The position numbers were made by a program, and so were the translations under genes. This document shows positions 55,740-64,000 of a DNA stretch of 64,000 nucleotides, piece after piece. Each line of letters opens with the position of its first letter. Position 1 is the stretch's first letter. The stretch spans positions 1 to 64,000 of the forward strand of contig JAIEMS010000004.1 in NCBI GenBank assembly GCA_019751915.1, read 5' to 3'. This DNA is from Burkholderiaceae bacterium. Lineage in GTDB: Bacteria; Pseudomonadota; Gammaproteobacteria; Burkholderiales; Burkholderiaceae_C. The notes under the pieces were generated by a model that was not told the origin of the DNA, ran no database searches, and was given only the letters and a program-made list of their open reading frames with translations.

Positions 55740-55885
55740 GTTTTGCCGACTTCTGGGCTGCTTTTTAGAAAGCGGCCGCCAAGTGCCAAGATCAATCGCA
55801 AGCCAGCCCATTCAAGGTGTTGCTGCTCCGGTAAAGGGAGCGCAAATGTCGGGCTGGATTTCAGACCCAACCTTTGGAAAATATT
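55740..55885 (+). promoter_or_regulatory. rpsB leader
   Basis: About 145 bases of untranslated leader. Protein S2 represses its own operon in E. coli through such a leader. Here GCTCCGGTAAAGGGAGC can fold into a small hairpin at 55825-55841, and other GC-rich pairs are present. A direct match to the known S2 leader was not established. Confidence 0.4.
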
Positions 55886-56641
55886 ATGTCCGTTACCATG
55901 CGCGAAATGCTGGAAGCTGGTGTCCACTTCGGTCACCAAACTCGTTTCTGGAACCCCAAGATGGCCCCGTTCATCTTCGGTCATCGCAACAAGATTCACA
56001 TCATCAACTTGGAAAAGTCGCTGCCCCTGTTGCAGGACGCCGCCAAGTTTGCCAAGCAATTGGCTGCTAACCGTGGCACCATTTTGATGGTCGGCACTAA
56101 GCGCCAAGCCCGTGACACCATCGCCGCCGAAGCCGAACGCGCTGGCGTGCCTTTTGTCAACCAGCGTTGGCTGGGCGGCATGTTGACCAACTTCAAAACG
56201 GTCAAGACCTCGATCAAGCGCCTCAAGGACATGAAGGCCCAGCAAGAAACTGGTCTGGACGCTCTGAGCAAGAAAGAGCAACTGATGTTTGCTCGCGAGA
56301 TCGAAAAACTCGAAAAAGACATCGGCGGCATCCAAGATATGGCTGCACTGCCAGATGCTATTTTTGTGATCGACGTGGGCTTCCACAAGATCGCTATCGC
56401 TGAAGCCAAGAAGCTGGGTATCCCGCTGATTGGCGTGGTCGATACCAACCACTCGCCTGACGGCATTGGCTACGTCATCCCCGGTAACGACGACTCGGCC
56501 AAGGCTGTTGATCTGTACGCCCGCGTGATTGCTGATGCGATCATCGAAGGCCGCGCTAACGCGATCGACGATGTGGCCCGTGCTGTGGTTGCCAACGAAG
56601 GTACCGACGAATTCGTCGAAGTGCAGGAAACTGCCGCCTAA
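55886..56641 (+). CDS. rpsB: 30S ribosomal protein S2
   Basis: A 251-residue S2. The family block [19 protein letters not shown] opens it, and [19 protein letters not shown] is the second signature. ATG 55886 is chosen over the in-frame ATG four codons earlier because the family begins [15 protein letters not shown] is nearby. First gene of the long operon to bamA, followed by a terminator-like hairpin and tsf. Confidence 0.97.
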   Translation: MSVTMREMLEAGVHFGHQTRFWNPKMAPFIFGHRNKIHIINLEKSLPLLQDAAKFAKQLAANRGTILMVGTKRQARDTIAAEAERAGVPFVNQRWLGGMLTNFKTVKTSIKRLKDMKAQQETGLDALSKKEQLMFAREIEKLEKDIGGIQDMAALPDAIFVIDVGFHKIAIAEAKKLGIPLIGVVDTNHSPDGIGYVIPGNDDSAKAVDLYARVIADAIIEGRANAIDDVARAVVANEGTDEFVEVQETAA

Positions 56642-56681
56642 GGCCTAACCCAAGGCTGCGCGATGTATCGCGGGAAAAAGC

Positions 56682-56707
56682 GGGGCTCATTTAGCCCCCT
56701 TTTTTTA
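56682..56707 (+). terminator. Terminator or attenuator between rpsB and tsf
   Basis: GGGGCT-CATTT-AGCCCC followed by seven T makes a short but standard intrinsic terminator 40 bases after rpsB. It would make tsf expression lower than rpsB or dependent on read-through, as known in other bacteria. Confidence 0.75.
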
Positions 56708-56742
56708 TCTTGAATCAATTGAACTGAAGACGGAGAAAACTG

Positions 56743-57666
56743 ATGGCTGCAATTACCGCAAGCATGGTCGCTGAACTGCGCGCCAAGACCGATGCCCCCA
56801 TGATGGAGTGCAAAAAAGCCTTGACCGAGGCCGAAGGCAACATGGACAAAGCCGAAGAACTGCTGCGCGTCAAGCTCGGCAGCAAGGCTGGCAAGGCCGC
56901 CTCGCGCGTGACCGCTGAAGGCGTGGTGGCAAGCTCTATCAATGGCACCACGGGTGCCTTGGTTGAAGTTAACTGCGAAACCGACTTCGTTACCAAGAAC
57001 GACAGCTTCATCGCTCTGGTGCAAGCTGCGGCCAATTTGGTGGCACAACACAACCCTGCCGATGTCGCAGCGCTGGGTGCTTTGGCTTACGAGCAAGACG
57101 GCTTTGGCCCGACACTCGAAGACGTTCGCAAGGGTCTGATTGGCAAGATCGGCGAGAACATGTCGTTCCGCCGCTTCCAGTACTTCTCGGGTTCGAGCAA
57201 GCTGGCCTCTTACCTGCACGGCACACGCATTGGCGTGGTGGTCGAGTTTGATGGCGACGAAGTTGCTGCCAAAGACGTGGCAATGCACATTGCCGCTATG
57301 AAGCCCGTGGCCCTGACCAGCGCCGACGTGCCTGCTGAACTGATCGAAAAAGAGCGTTCAGTGGCTGCTGCCAAGGCCGAAGAAGACAAAAAGACCGCAG
57401 AAGCTGCTGGCAAGCCCGTGCAGTCCGACGAAATCGTTGCCAAGCGCATCGAAGGCGGCGTGCAAAAGTACCTCAAGGAAGTTTCGCTGTTCAACCAGCC
57501 TTTCGTGAAGAACGACAAGCAAACCGTCGAGCAAATGCTCAAAGCCGCTGGCACCAGCATCAAGGGCTTTACGCTCTACGTTGTGGGCGAAGGCATTGAG
57601 AAGAAAGTGGACGACTTTGCTGCTGAAGTTGCTGCCCAAGTCGCTGCTGCCAAGGCTGCTGCCTGA
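56743..57666 (+). CDS. tsf: Elongation factor Ts
   Basis: A 307-residue EF-Ts, the nucleotide exchange factor for EF-Tu. It starts with the UBA-like region ([20 protein letters not shown]) and carries the core block NCETDFV. A Lys/Ala-rich segment near 205-225 is the coiled-coil part. GGAGA stands before the ATG. Second gene of the rpsB operon. Confidence 0.97.
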   Translation: MAAITASMVAELRAKTDAPMMECKKALTEAEGNMDKAEELLRVKLGSKAGKAASRVTAEGVVASSINGTTGALVEVNCETDFVTKNDSFIALVQAAANLVAQHNPADVAALGALAYEQDGFGPTLEDVRKGLIGKIGENMSFRRFQYFSGSSKLASYLHGTRIGVVVEFDGDEVAAKDVAMHIAAMKPVALTSADVPAELIEKERSVAAAKAEEDKKTAEAAGKPVQSDEIVAKRIEGGVQKYLKEVSLFNQPFVKNDKQTVEQMLKAAGTSIKGFTLYVVGEGIEKKVDDFAAEVAAQVAAAKAAA

Positions 57667-57719
57667 TTGCTGACCCCATCCATCGTTCCTTACCGCATTT
57701 GATCTACGGAGAATCCCCC

Positions 57720-58442
57720 ATGTCCATCGCTACACCGGCCTACAAGCGCATTTTGCTCAAGCTGTCTGGTGAGGCCCTGATGGGGGATGATGCCTTTGGC
57801 ATCAACCGCGCCACCATCGAACGCATGGTCGATGAAGTGGCCGAGGTTACCCGTATGGGTGTGGAAGTTGCGGTGGTCATTGGTGGTGGCAACATTTTCC
57901 GGGGTGTCGCTGGCGGCGCTGCCGGCATGGATCGCGCCACTGCCGATTACATGGGCATGTTGGCCACCGTGATGAATGCGCTGGCGCTGGCCGACGCGAT
58001 GGACAAGCGCGGCCTGACAGCGCGTGTCATGTCGGCTATCTCGATTGAGCAGGTCGTTGAGCCTTATGTGCGTCCTAAGGCACTGCAATACCTTGAAGAA
58101 GGCAAAGTGGTGGTATTTGCCGCAGGCACGGGCAATCCGTTTTTTACTACCGACACGGCAGCAGCTCTGCGCGGTGCAGAAATCGGTGCTGAACTGGTGC
58201 TCAAGGCGACCAAGGTCGATGGCGTTTATTCTGCCGACCCCCACAAAGACCCCACTGCCACACGCTACACAGAATTGACTTTCGATGAGGCTATGGTTCG
58301 CAACTTGGGCATCATGGACGCTACGGCGTTTGCGCTGTGCCGCGACCAGAAGCTGCCGGTGAAGGTGTTCTCGATCATCAAGCCAGGCGCACTCAAGCGC
58401 GTGGTCATGGGCCAAGATGAAGGCACACTGGTTCACGCTTGA
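57720..58442 (+). CDS. pyrH: UMP kinase
   Basis: A 240-residue hexameric UMP kinase of the amino-acid-kinase fold that makes [26 protein letters not shown] and the [12 protein letters not shown] block are signatures. ATG 57720 has CGGAGA upstream. It lies between tsf and frr in the standard order. Confidence 0.97.
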   Translation: MSIATPAYKRILLKLSGEALMGDDAFGINRATIERMVDEVAEVTRMGVEVAVVIGGGNIFRGVAGGAAGMDRATADYMGMLATVMNALALADAMDKRGLTARVMSAISIEQVVEPYVRPKALQYLEEGKVVVFAAGTGNPFFTTDTAAALRGAEIGAELVLKATKVDGVYSADPHKDPTATRYTELTFDEAMVRNLGIMDATAFALCRDQKLPVKVFSIIKPGALKRVVMGQDEGTLVHA

Positions 58443-58460
58443 CGGGTTGTAGGAGAAAAA

Positions 58461-59018
58461 ATGACTGCCAATATCAAGAAAAATATGGAAACCAAGATGG
58501 ACCAATCCATCGTGGCTTTCAAAAACAATTTGCTCAAAATTCGCACTGGCCGTGCCAGTCCAGCGCTGCTTGACACCGTGCATGTGGATTACTACGGCTC
58601 CATGGTGCCTTTGAGTCAAGTGGCCAATGTGCAACTGCTTGACGCGCGCACCATCAGCGTGCAGCCTTGGGAAAAAGGCATGGGTGCGAAGATTGAAAAG
58701 GCCATCCGTGAAAGCGATTTGGGCCTGAACCCCGCGTCCATGGGTGACTTGATTCGTGTCCCGATGCCGCCCATGAGCGAAGAGCGCCGTAAAGAGATGA
58801 CCAAACTGGCGCGCAACGAAGGCGAATCGGCCAAGATTGCCGTGCGTAATTTGCGCCGTGATGCCAATGAAGGTGTCAAAAAATTGGTCAAAGACAAACT
58901 GGCATCCGAAGACGACCAAAAGCGCTCAGAAGCCGATATTCAAAAAGTCACCGATCGGCACATTGCCGAGATTGATGCGCTGGTGGCCGCCAAAGAGCAA
59001 GAAATCATGGCAGTGTGA
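58461..59018 (+). CDS. frr: Ribosome recycling factor
   Basis: A 185-residue RRF that releases ribosomes after termination with EF-G. The family pattern [18 protein letters not shown] and the three-helix bundle sequence are present. GTAGGAG precedes the ATG. The stop overlaps the uppS start by four bases. Confidence 0.97.
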   Translation: MTANIKKNMETKMDQSIVAFKNNLLKIRTGRASPALLDTVHVDYYGSMVPLSQVANVQLLDARTISVQPWEKGMGAKIEKAIRESDLGLNPASMGDLIRVPMPPMSEERRKEMTKLARNEGESAKIAVRNLRRDANEGVKKLVKDKLASEDDQKRSEADIQKVTDRHIAEIDALVAAKEQEIMAV

Positions 59019-59776
59019 GGTTAGGTCGCATTTCTGTGTCCGCATCCTCGTCCTTGCAGCAAGGCCCGCGCCACATTGCCATCGTCATGGATGGCAATGG
59101 CCGTTGGGCCAAGCAACGCTTTTTGCCCCGCTTGGCCGGGCACAAGCAAGGCGTTAATGCTCTGCGCCGCTGTACCCAAGCTTGCGCCCAGCGCGGCGTT
59201 GCCGTCCTGACGGTCTTTGCCTTTTCTTCCGAAAATTGGAACCGTCCAGTCGATGAGGTCAGTGGCTTGCTGGAGTTGTTGGCACTGGCCCTATCGCGCG
59301 AAGTACCCCAATTGCGCAAAGACGGGGTGCGTGTGCGCTTTATCGGTGACCGGGCCAGCTTGTCTGCCAAAGTGCGTGATGGTTTGGCACAAGCCGAAGC
59401 TGCTACCCACCACAATACCCGCTTGGTGTTGAATGTGTGCTTCAACTACGGTGGGCGCTGGGATATTGCCCAAGCCGCCAGCACACTGGCTGCGCGCGGT
59501 GAACCGATCACTGAACTGAGCCTGAACGCAGCGATGGCGTTGTCGGATGTGCCCGATCCTGATTTACTGATTCGCACCGGCGGCGAAATGCGCTTGAGCA
59601 ATTTCTTGCTTTGGCAGGCGGCGTATTCTGAACTCCTTTTTAGCGACAAACTCTGGCCCGATTTTGACGAGGCTGCGCTCGATGCCGCCATCGCCGATTA
59701 CTGCGCCCGCGAACGTCGTTTTGGCAAAACCTCCGAACAAATCCTCGCAGCGCCTTTACAGCCGTTGCCCGCTTGA
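59015..59776 (+). CDS. uppS: Undecaprenyl diphosphate synthase
   Basis: A 253-residue cis-prenyltransferase that makes the undecaprenyl lipid carrier. The catalytic Asp26 is in [13 protein letters not shown], and [11 protein letters not shown] and [15 protein letters not shown] are the other motifs. Start GTG 59015 overlaps the frr stop as GTGA; a second GTG at 59036 is possible. The next gene starts nine bases after the stop. Confidence 0.95.
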   Translation: MRLGRISVSASSSLQQGPRHIAIVMDGNGRWAKQRFLPRLAGHKQGVNALRRCTQACAQRGVAVLTVFAFSSENWNRPVDEVSGLLELLALALSREVPQLRKDGVRVRFIGDRASLSAKVRDGLAQAEAATHHNTRLVLNVCFNYGGRWDIAQAASTLAARGEPITELSLNAAMALSDVPDPDLLIRTGGEMRLSNFLLWQAAYSELLFSDKLWPDFDEAALDAAIADYCARERRFGKTSEQILAAPLQPLPA

Positions 59777-59785
59777 AAGGGCACC

Positions 59786-60646
59786 ATGCTCAAACAGCGC
59801 GTTATTACCGCTTTGGTTCTGCTGGCGATTCTCCTGCCCGCACTTTTTTATCCGTCGCCCGCGCCGTTCGCCATCGTGGTGTTGGTTTTGATGGCCGCAG
59901 GCGCTTGGGAATGGGCTCGCCTGAACGGTTGTGCCATGCTGGCCTCGCTGGCATGGGGTGGTGTCTGTGTCGGGCTGTGCGGTGCAGCGTGGTGGTTGGG
60001 TTGGTTGCAGCAGCCATTGACCACGCTGTGGCTGGTGGGTGGCGCGTTGTGGGTGTTGGGCAGTGCGGCCATGCTGCGTGCCGGTGTAGCAGGCTGGCCC
60101 CAAATACCCGCACCACTGCGGCTTCTGGGCGGCTTACTGGCTTTGTGGCTGGCTTGGATGGCGGCGGTGCAGGCGCGCATGGTAGGTATTAACTTTTTGA
60201 TGTCGGCACTGGCACTGGTTTGGATGGCCGACATTGCCGCTTATTTTGCGGGCCGGGCTTTTGGCTTGCGATTTACCAAAAATCGGCTGGCACCCTCGGT
60301 CAGCCCCGGCAAGAGCTGGGAAGGTGTCTGGGGTGGCGGTGTCGGCGTGCTGCTTTTGGCGTTGCTATGGGTCGGTGCCGATGCCAGCCTGCAAACACCC
60401 GTTGCCAGTTTATTTACCCGTTTGGCGGGCCACGGGTGGCATTGGTTATTGCTGGCCGTCCTGTTAATGACGGCCATGAGTGTGGCGGGGGATTTGGTCG
60501 AATCACTGATTAAACGGGCCGCTGGCGTCAAAGATAGTAGTAATCTGCTTCCAGGACACGGCGGTGTGCTTGATCGTATCGACGCATTATTACCAACGCT
60601 GCCCTTGGCGATGATGCTTTACTCTTTGGTACAGGTAAGTGTTTAG
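59786..60646 (+). CDS. cdsA: Phosphatidate cytidylyltransferase
   Basis: A 286-residue membrane protein with about eight hydrophobic segments that makes CDP-diacylglycerol for phospholipids. The signature SVAGDLVESLIKRAAGVKDS-SNLLPGHGGVLDRID near the C-terminus is clear. It is followed by a 0.5-kb AT-rich insertion that separates it from its usual neighbour dxr. Confidence 0.95.
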   Translation: MLKQRVITALVLLAILLPALFYPSPAPFAIVVLVLMAAGAWEWARLNGCAMLASLAWGGVCVGLCGAAWWLGWLQQPLTTLWLVGGALWVLGSAAMLRAGVAGWPQIPAPLRLLGGLLALWLAWMAAVQARMVGINFLMSALALVWMADIAAYFAGRAFGLRFTKNRLAPSVSPGKSWEGVWGGGVGVLLLALLWVGADASLQTPVASLFTRLAGHGWHWLLLAVLLMTAMSVAGDLVESLIKRAAGVKDSSNLLPGHGGVLDRIDALLPTLPLAMMLYSLVQVSV

Positions 60647-60870
60647 AGAAATTGGCTTCTATTTTTTCAATATCAAATCAGGCTATGTATTGACAAATTA
60701 ATCCATGCTGGGAATTGTGATGATCTCTGAAAATTCATTTGTAAATCAAAAAGTTGCGAAAACTTTTGGCGCGTCACCACCCCAAAAAATTCTAATAAAA
60801 CCAATGGGTTACGGCAAGTGCATGGCGCGCTCTAAGTTGTTATTCATTTAAAAATAAATAAGGTTATAAA
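60647..60870 (+). other. AT-rich spacer, left part of an insert
   Basis: These 224 bases between cdsA and a small AT-rich gene are much richer in A/T than the operon. A perfect -35 box TTGACA lies at 60690-60695, with a poor -10 (AATTGT) at 60713-60718. No inverted terminal repeats are evident. The segment may carry the insert's own promoter and mark its left edge. Confidence 0.5.
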
Positions 60871-61104
60871 ATGAAGCATTTTGATACGGGTTCAATCATT
60901 GTTGCAGTTATTACATTCGTTCTTTTTGTTGCAGCTTTATTTTTTACTGGCCTTACCCATGATATATTGTTGGAGGCTGGTGTTTTTTTGGTTTCCGTAA
61001 AGCTTATGATGATGGCTTATAAAACAAGCGTGGCATTGAAAAGTATTCATTCTGAAATTGAGGAGGTTAAAAACCTTCTGAAGAATTTCAAGGAAAAATC
61101 ATAA
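60871..61104 (+). CDS. Small membrane protein of unknown function
   Basis: A 77-residue protein with two hydrophobic segments (about 9-28 and 32-50) and a charged, probably coiled tail (HSEIEEVKNLLKNFKEKS). No family recognised. The gene is AT-rich, preceded by AAGGTT near its ATG, and lies between cdsA and dxr, where other Burkholderiales have no gene. The shape, two helices and a short cytoplasmic helix, would suit a small membrane effector or regulator, but this is speculation. Confidence 0.6.
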   Translation: MKHFDTGSIIVAVITFVLFVAALFFTGLTHDILLEAGVFLVSVKLMMMAYKTSVALKSIHSEIEEVKNLLKNFKEKS

Positions 61105-61163
61105 TAAATAACTCTCATATTTATTAATTTACCATTACCCATCTCATATAGTTATCCCATTCC

Positions 61164-62354
61164 ATGAAACAACGGCTCACCGTTCTGGGTTCGACCGGCT
61201 CCATTGGCACCAGCACCTTGGATGTGGTGGCGCGCCACCCCGAGCGCTTTGAGGTGTTTGCCCTGAGTGCCGCTACGCAGGTCGATTTGATGCTGTCGCA
61301 ATGCGCGCAGTTTCGGCCCCGTTATGCCGTCATGGCCAGTGCAGCCCATGGACGGCTCTTAGACGAGAAAATTAAGCAAAATGGGCTTGCAACGGTTGTC
61401 CTGCATGGAAATGATGCTATTGAAAAAATAGCATCCGATGCCGATGTCGATATGGTCATGGCGGCCATCGTCGGTGCAGCAGGTCTGGCCCCTTGCTTGG
61501 CAGCGGCCCGCGCGGGCAAGCGCTTGTTGCTGGCCAACAAAGAAGCGCTGGTGGTCGGTGGCGAAGTTTTTATGCGGGCGGTGAGCGAGGGCGGTGCCAC
61601 GCTGCTGCCGATTGACAGCGAACACTCGGCCATCTTTCAATCGCTGCCCGAAGACCCCGCCACTTGGGCGCAGCGGGTCGACAAAATTATCCTGACGGCC
61701 TCGGGTGGCCCGTTTCGCACGCGTGACCCGCAAACCCTGCGTGACATTACCCCCGAGCAGGCTTGTGCCCATCCCAACTGGGTGATGGGTCGGAAAATCT
61801 CGGTCGATTCGGCCACCATGATGAACAAGGTACTCGAAGTCATCGAGGCCCGTTACCTGTTTGGCATGGCCCCCGCACAATTGGATGTGGTCATTCATCC
61901 GCAAAGCATCATTCACTCGATGGTGCAGTACCGCGACACCTCGGTGGTGGCGCAACTGGGCACGCCGGACATGCGGGTGCCAATTGCCTATGGCTTGTCG
62001 TGGCCCGAGCGCATCGAATCGGGGGCTGCGGCGCTGGATTTTCATGTGCTGTCAGCGATGACCTTTGAGGCGATTGACGACCACGACCATCCACAACGTT
62101 TTCCGGGGCTGCGTTTGGCTTGGGAGGCCTTGGCCGCACCCGCAGGGACTACTGCTGTGCTCAATGCTGCCAATGAAGTGGGTGTGGCAGCATTTTTGGA
62201 GCGCCGCATTCGCTTTGATCAGATTCATGCCCTGAACCTTGCTACTTTGGCAGCGGTTGTGCCCTCGCACCCTGATTCGCTCGAAGCGCTGTTGGCCCTT
62301 GATGCCCAAGCACGGGCAGCGGCCCAGCATTGCGTGGCACAAATGACCATCTAG
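61164..62354 (+). CDS. dxr: 1-deoxy-D-xylulose 5-phosphate reductoisomerase
   Basis: A 396-residue Dxr, the committed step of the MEP isoprenoid pathway, making MEP with NADPH. The N-terminal GSTGSIGTSTLDV binds NADPH; LLANKEALV, DSEHSAIFQ and the metal-binding MGRKISVDSATMMNK are present. A dispersed repeat inside the gene encodes the segment around residues 70-90. ATG 61187 is not needed; ATG 61164 starts the family. Confidence 0.96.
   Translation: MKQRLTVLGSTGSIGTSTLDVVARHPERFEVFALSAATQVDLMLSQCAQFRPRYAVMASAAHGRLLDEKIKQNGLATVVLHGNDAIEKIASDADVDMVMAAIVGAAGLAPCLAAARAGKRLLLANKEALVVGGEVFMRAVSEGGATLLPIDSEHSAIFQSLPEDPATWAQRVDKIILTASGGPFRTRDPQTLRDITPEQACAHPNWVMGRKISVDSATMMNKVLEVIEARYLFGMAPAQLDVVIHPQSIIHSMVQYRDTSVVAQLGTPDMRVPIAYGLSWPERIESGAAALDFHVLSAMTFEAIDDHDHPQRFPGLRLAWEALAAPAGTTAVLNAANEVGVAAFLERRIRFDQIHALNLATLAAVVPSHPDSLEALLALDAQARAAAQHCVAQMTI
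61371..61434 (-). repeat. Dispersed repeat, copy 12, inside dxr
   Basis: On the minus strand ATGCTATTTTTTCAATAGCA is followed by TGCAGGACAACCGTTGCAAG and CCATTTTGCTTAA, which aligns with copy 2 at 4534. It is read in frame and encodes a stretch around KQNGLATVVLHGNDAIEKI, between the NADPH domain strands, without harming motifs. Confidence 0.6.
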
Positions 62355-62389
62355 GCATCCACAACAAGCTTACCTACCGTACCTTTATT

Positions 62390-63751
62390 GTGCTCACACT
62401 TGTTGCTTTTGTCCTAGCGCTGGGCGTGTTGATTGCTGTGCACGAGTACGGCCACTACCGCGTGGCTGTGGCTTGTGGTGTCAAGGTACTGCGTTTTTCG
62501 GTCGGCTTTGGTGCGCCGCTGCTGCGTTGGCAGCCGCCCAATTCACCGACCGAGTTTGTGCTGGGTGCATTCCCTTTGGGTGGCTATGTTCGGATGCTCG
62601 ATGAGCGCGAAGCCCCCGTCGCCCCCGAAGAGCGCCACCGGGCCTTCAACACCCAGCCACTGCGGGCGCGTGCGGCCATCGTCGCAGCCGGGCCTATTGC
62701 CAACTTGCTGCTCGCTGTTGTGTTGTACGCAGCAGTCAATTGGAGTGGCGTGCAAGAGCCTATGGCTTACCTTGCGAGTCCGGTGCCTGACTCGATTGCC
62801 CACGTTGCTGGGTTGCGTGGTGGCGAATGGGTACGCCATGCCGCCATGGGCACCGATGAGCCTCGCCCGGTGCGCTCCTTTGAAGATTTGCGCTGGATGC
62901 TGATGCGCGGTGCGCTGGAGTCCACGCCCATTCGCCTCGAGTTTGAACCCACACCGGGCGCGCCGCTGCGCACCATCGTACTGCCACTGAACGAAATCGA
63001 ACCCCAAGAGGCCGATGCCCAATTGCTGCGCAAAATTGGCATTGCTGGGCCGTGGACACGCCCCCTGATCGGTCAAGTCACCCCCAACAGCGCAGGCGCG
63101 CGCGCTGGCTTGTGCGAAGGCGATGTGGTGCTGAAGGTTGGCAAGGTCGATGTGATGGACGGACAACAACTGCGCGAACTCATTCGCGGTTCTGTGCGTG
63201 CCAACCAACCCCTGTCACAACCTTGGCGCATTGAGCGCGCCGGGCAGCAACTGACCCTTGATGTGGCCCCTGATGTGTTTCAGGAGCCTACAGGCAGCAT
63301 AGGCCGCATTGGTGCTTATGTGGGAGCGTTGCCCCAGTTGACCACGGTGCAGTACGATTTTCTGGAAGGGCTTTGGGGCGGTGCCACACGGACATGGCAA
63401 ATCTCGGAGCTGACTTTGCGGATGATGGGGCGTATGCTGGTCGGTGAGGCCTCGCTTAAGAATCTCAGCGGCCCGCTGACTATTGCCGATTACGCCGGAC
63501 GCTCCGCCAGCATGGGACTGACCGCATACTTGGGATTTTTGGCACTTATCAGCGTCAGTTTGGGCGTACTCAATCTGCTGCCACTGCCCGTGTTAGATGG
63601 TGGGCACCTGATGTATTATCTTTGGGAGGGCATTACTGGCAAAAGCGTGTCCGATGTCTGGATGGAGCGCTTACAGCGCGCAGGCATCGCGCTGCTGTTG
63701 TCAATGATGTCCATCGCCTTGTTCAACGATATCTCCCGGCTCTTTGGCTAA
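62390..63751 (+). CDS. rseP: Site-2 (RIP) metalloprotease RseP
   Basis: A 453-residue intramembrane zinc protease that cleaves the anti-sigma factor of the envelope stress response. The metal motif HEYGH has His18, Glu19 and His22 in the first membrane helix, and the third ligand lies in LPVLDGGHLMYY. Two PDZ-like stretches (about 110-200 and 225-300) lie in the periplasm. The frame is open from TTG 62330, overlapping dxr, but the family starts near MLTLVAFVLALG, so I take GTG 62390; there is no ribosome site for either. Confidence 0.92.
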   Translation: MLTLVAFVLALGVLIAVHEYGHYRVAVACGVKVLRFSVGFGAPLLRWQPPNSPTEFVLGAFPLGGYVRMLDEREAPVAPEERHRAFNTQPLRARAAIVAAGPIANLLLAVVLYAAVNWSGVQEPMAYLASPVPDSIAHVAGLRGGEWVRHAAMGTDEPRPVRSFEDLRWMLMRGALESTPIRLEFEPTPGAPLRTIVLPLNEIEPQEADAQLLRKIGIAGPWTRPLIGQVTPNSAGARAGLCEGDVVLKVGKVDVMDGQQLRELIRGSVRANQPLSQPWRIERAGQQLTLDVAPDVFQEPTGSIGRIGAYVGALPQLTTVQYDFLEGLWGGATRTWQISELTLRMMGRMLVGEASLKNLSGPLTIADYAGRSASMGLTAYLGFLALISVSLGVLNLLPLPVLDGGHLMYYLWEGITGKSVSDVWMERLQRAGIALLLSMMSIALFNDISRLFG

Positions 63752-63796
63752 CCTTCTGTGTACCACTGCACGACAGTGGCAGCACCGGCTTGATCC

Positions 63797-64000
63797 ATGA
63801 AAACACACATCCACCGCTTTGGCGTGCGTACCGCATCGGCCGTTGCCGCCATGATTTTTGTCGCTCAAGCGGCATGGGCACTGGAACCGTTCAAGGTGCA
63901 GGATATTCGCGTCGAGGGCCTACAACGTGTAGAGCCCGGAACCATCTTTGCATCCTTGCCTGTACGCGTCGGCGAAGAATACAACGACGAAAAAGGGGCA
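63797..64000 (+). CDS. bamA: Outer-membrane assembly factor BamA, 3' cut by window
   Basis: The first 68 codons of BamA. A signal peptide (residues 1-28, ending AAWA) is followed by the start of POTRA 1 (EPFKVQDIRVEGLQRV). BamA inserts beta-barrel proteins into the outer membrane. Its place after rseP is the standard order. The rest lies beyond the window. Confidence 0.95.
   Translation, partial: MKTHIHRFGVRTASAVAAMIFVAQAAWALEPFKVQDIRVEGLQRVEPGTIFASLPVRVGEEYNDEKGA

Larger units (their letters stand above)
55323..55885. other. 563-base intergenic region before rpsB
   Basis: No gene is supported. 55323-55560 lies upstream of the Pat-type gene and must contain its promoter; I see no named motif. 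55562-55625 is a dispersed repeat. 55690-55885 is the rpsB promoter and leader. Small open frames exist on the plus strand but overlap one another and start nowhere convincing. Confidence 0.6.

Noticed and set aside
55380..56070. Several small plus-strand frames in the rpsB upstream region (for example 55648-56070)
   Set aside because: They run across the rpsB promoter and into rpsB in the wrong frame, and none has a ribosome site or family match.
60661..60720. Prophage or integrase attachment site in the cdsA-dxr insert
   Set aside because: No tRNA, integrase or paired direct repeats are visible at the edges.

Overview
The window looks like a chromosomal segment of a betaproteobacterium of the order Burkholderiales, most likely family Comamonadaceae. 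The evidence is the moderately high GC content, the gene orders glyA-nrdR, gpmA-ctpA-moeB, secB-gpsA and rpsB-tsf-pyrH-frr-uppS-cdsA-dxr-rseP-bamA, a PHA phasin, and many copies of a short dispersed repeat with the core (A)ATAGCTAC...GCTTnnnnnGTAAGCGCTAGAG. The genus is not decidable from sequence alone.

Layout. 1-540: right part of an IS5-family insertion sequence whose transposase needs a -1 frameshift on a run of eight G. 0.6-7.4 kb: alpha/beta hydrolase and metY (minus), CBS-domain protein and aroC (plus), then nrdR and glyA (minus). glyA is preceded by a clear ZTP (pfl) riboswitch. A membrane-anchored lytic transglycosylase follows. 7.8-14.3 kb: two very large proteins, DUF748 and DUF349. 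14.4-14.8 kb: two tandem tRNA-Leu(CAG) genes, each with its own terminator. 14.9-20 kb: rnr, then sixA and ppk1. ppk1 has a tandem Pho box upstream, so it is probably a phosphate-starvation gene. 20.2-25.1 kb: two paralogous GGDEF-EAL proteins side by side. 25.1-30 kb: LOG protein, glycosyltransferase, NfeD, phasin with a palindromic operator, trmL and comF. 30-32 kb: flavocytochrome c sulfide dehydrogenase pair. 32-36.5 kb: an active/inactive M16 peptidase pair, rsmD, coaD and a BON lipoprotein. 36.6-40.9 kb: a probable copper-handling set (YcnI, TonB receptor, DUF2946) downstream of moeB. 41-47 kb: ctpA, gpmA, rhodanese, grxC, secB, gpsA, rluE-like and panC. 47.2-48.1 kb: an AT-rich DUF2971 gene wedged between panC and panB. 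48-55 kb: panB, nadC-nadA, the NAD(P)HX repair enzyme and a Pat-type acetyltransferase. 55.9-64 kb: the translation / envelope operon from rpsB to bamA (cut by the window end), interrupted by a second AT-rich single-gene insertion between cdsA and dxr.

Most of the window is core metabolism and housekeeping. The less ordinary elements are: (i) the dispersed ~60-bp repeat, at least twelve copies, four of them inside coding sequences (DUF349 protein, M16 signal peptide, gpsA, dxr) and one covering the gpsA start; (ii) two AT-rich, co-directional single-gene insertions in core operons; (iii) several readable regulatory sites (ZTP riboswitch, Pho boxes, phasin operator). No CRISPR array, rRNA or obvious multi-gene defence system was seen. 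All family assignments are from motifs recognised by eye; no database search was run.
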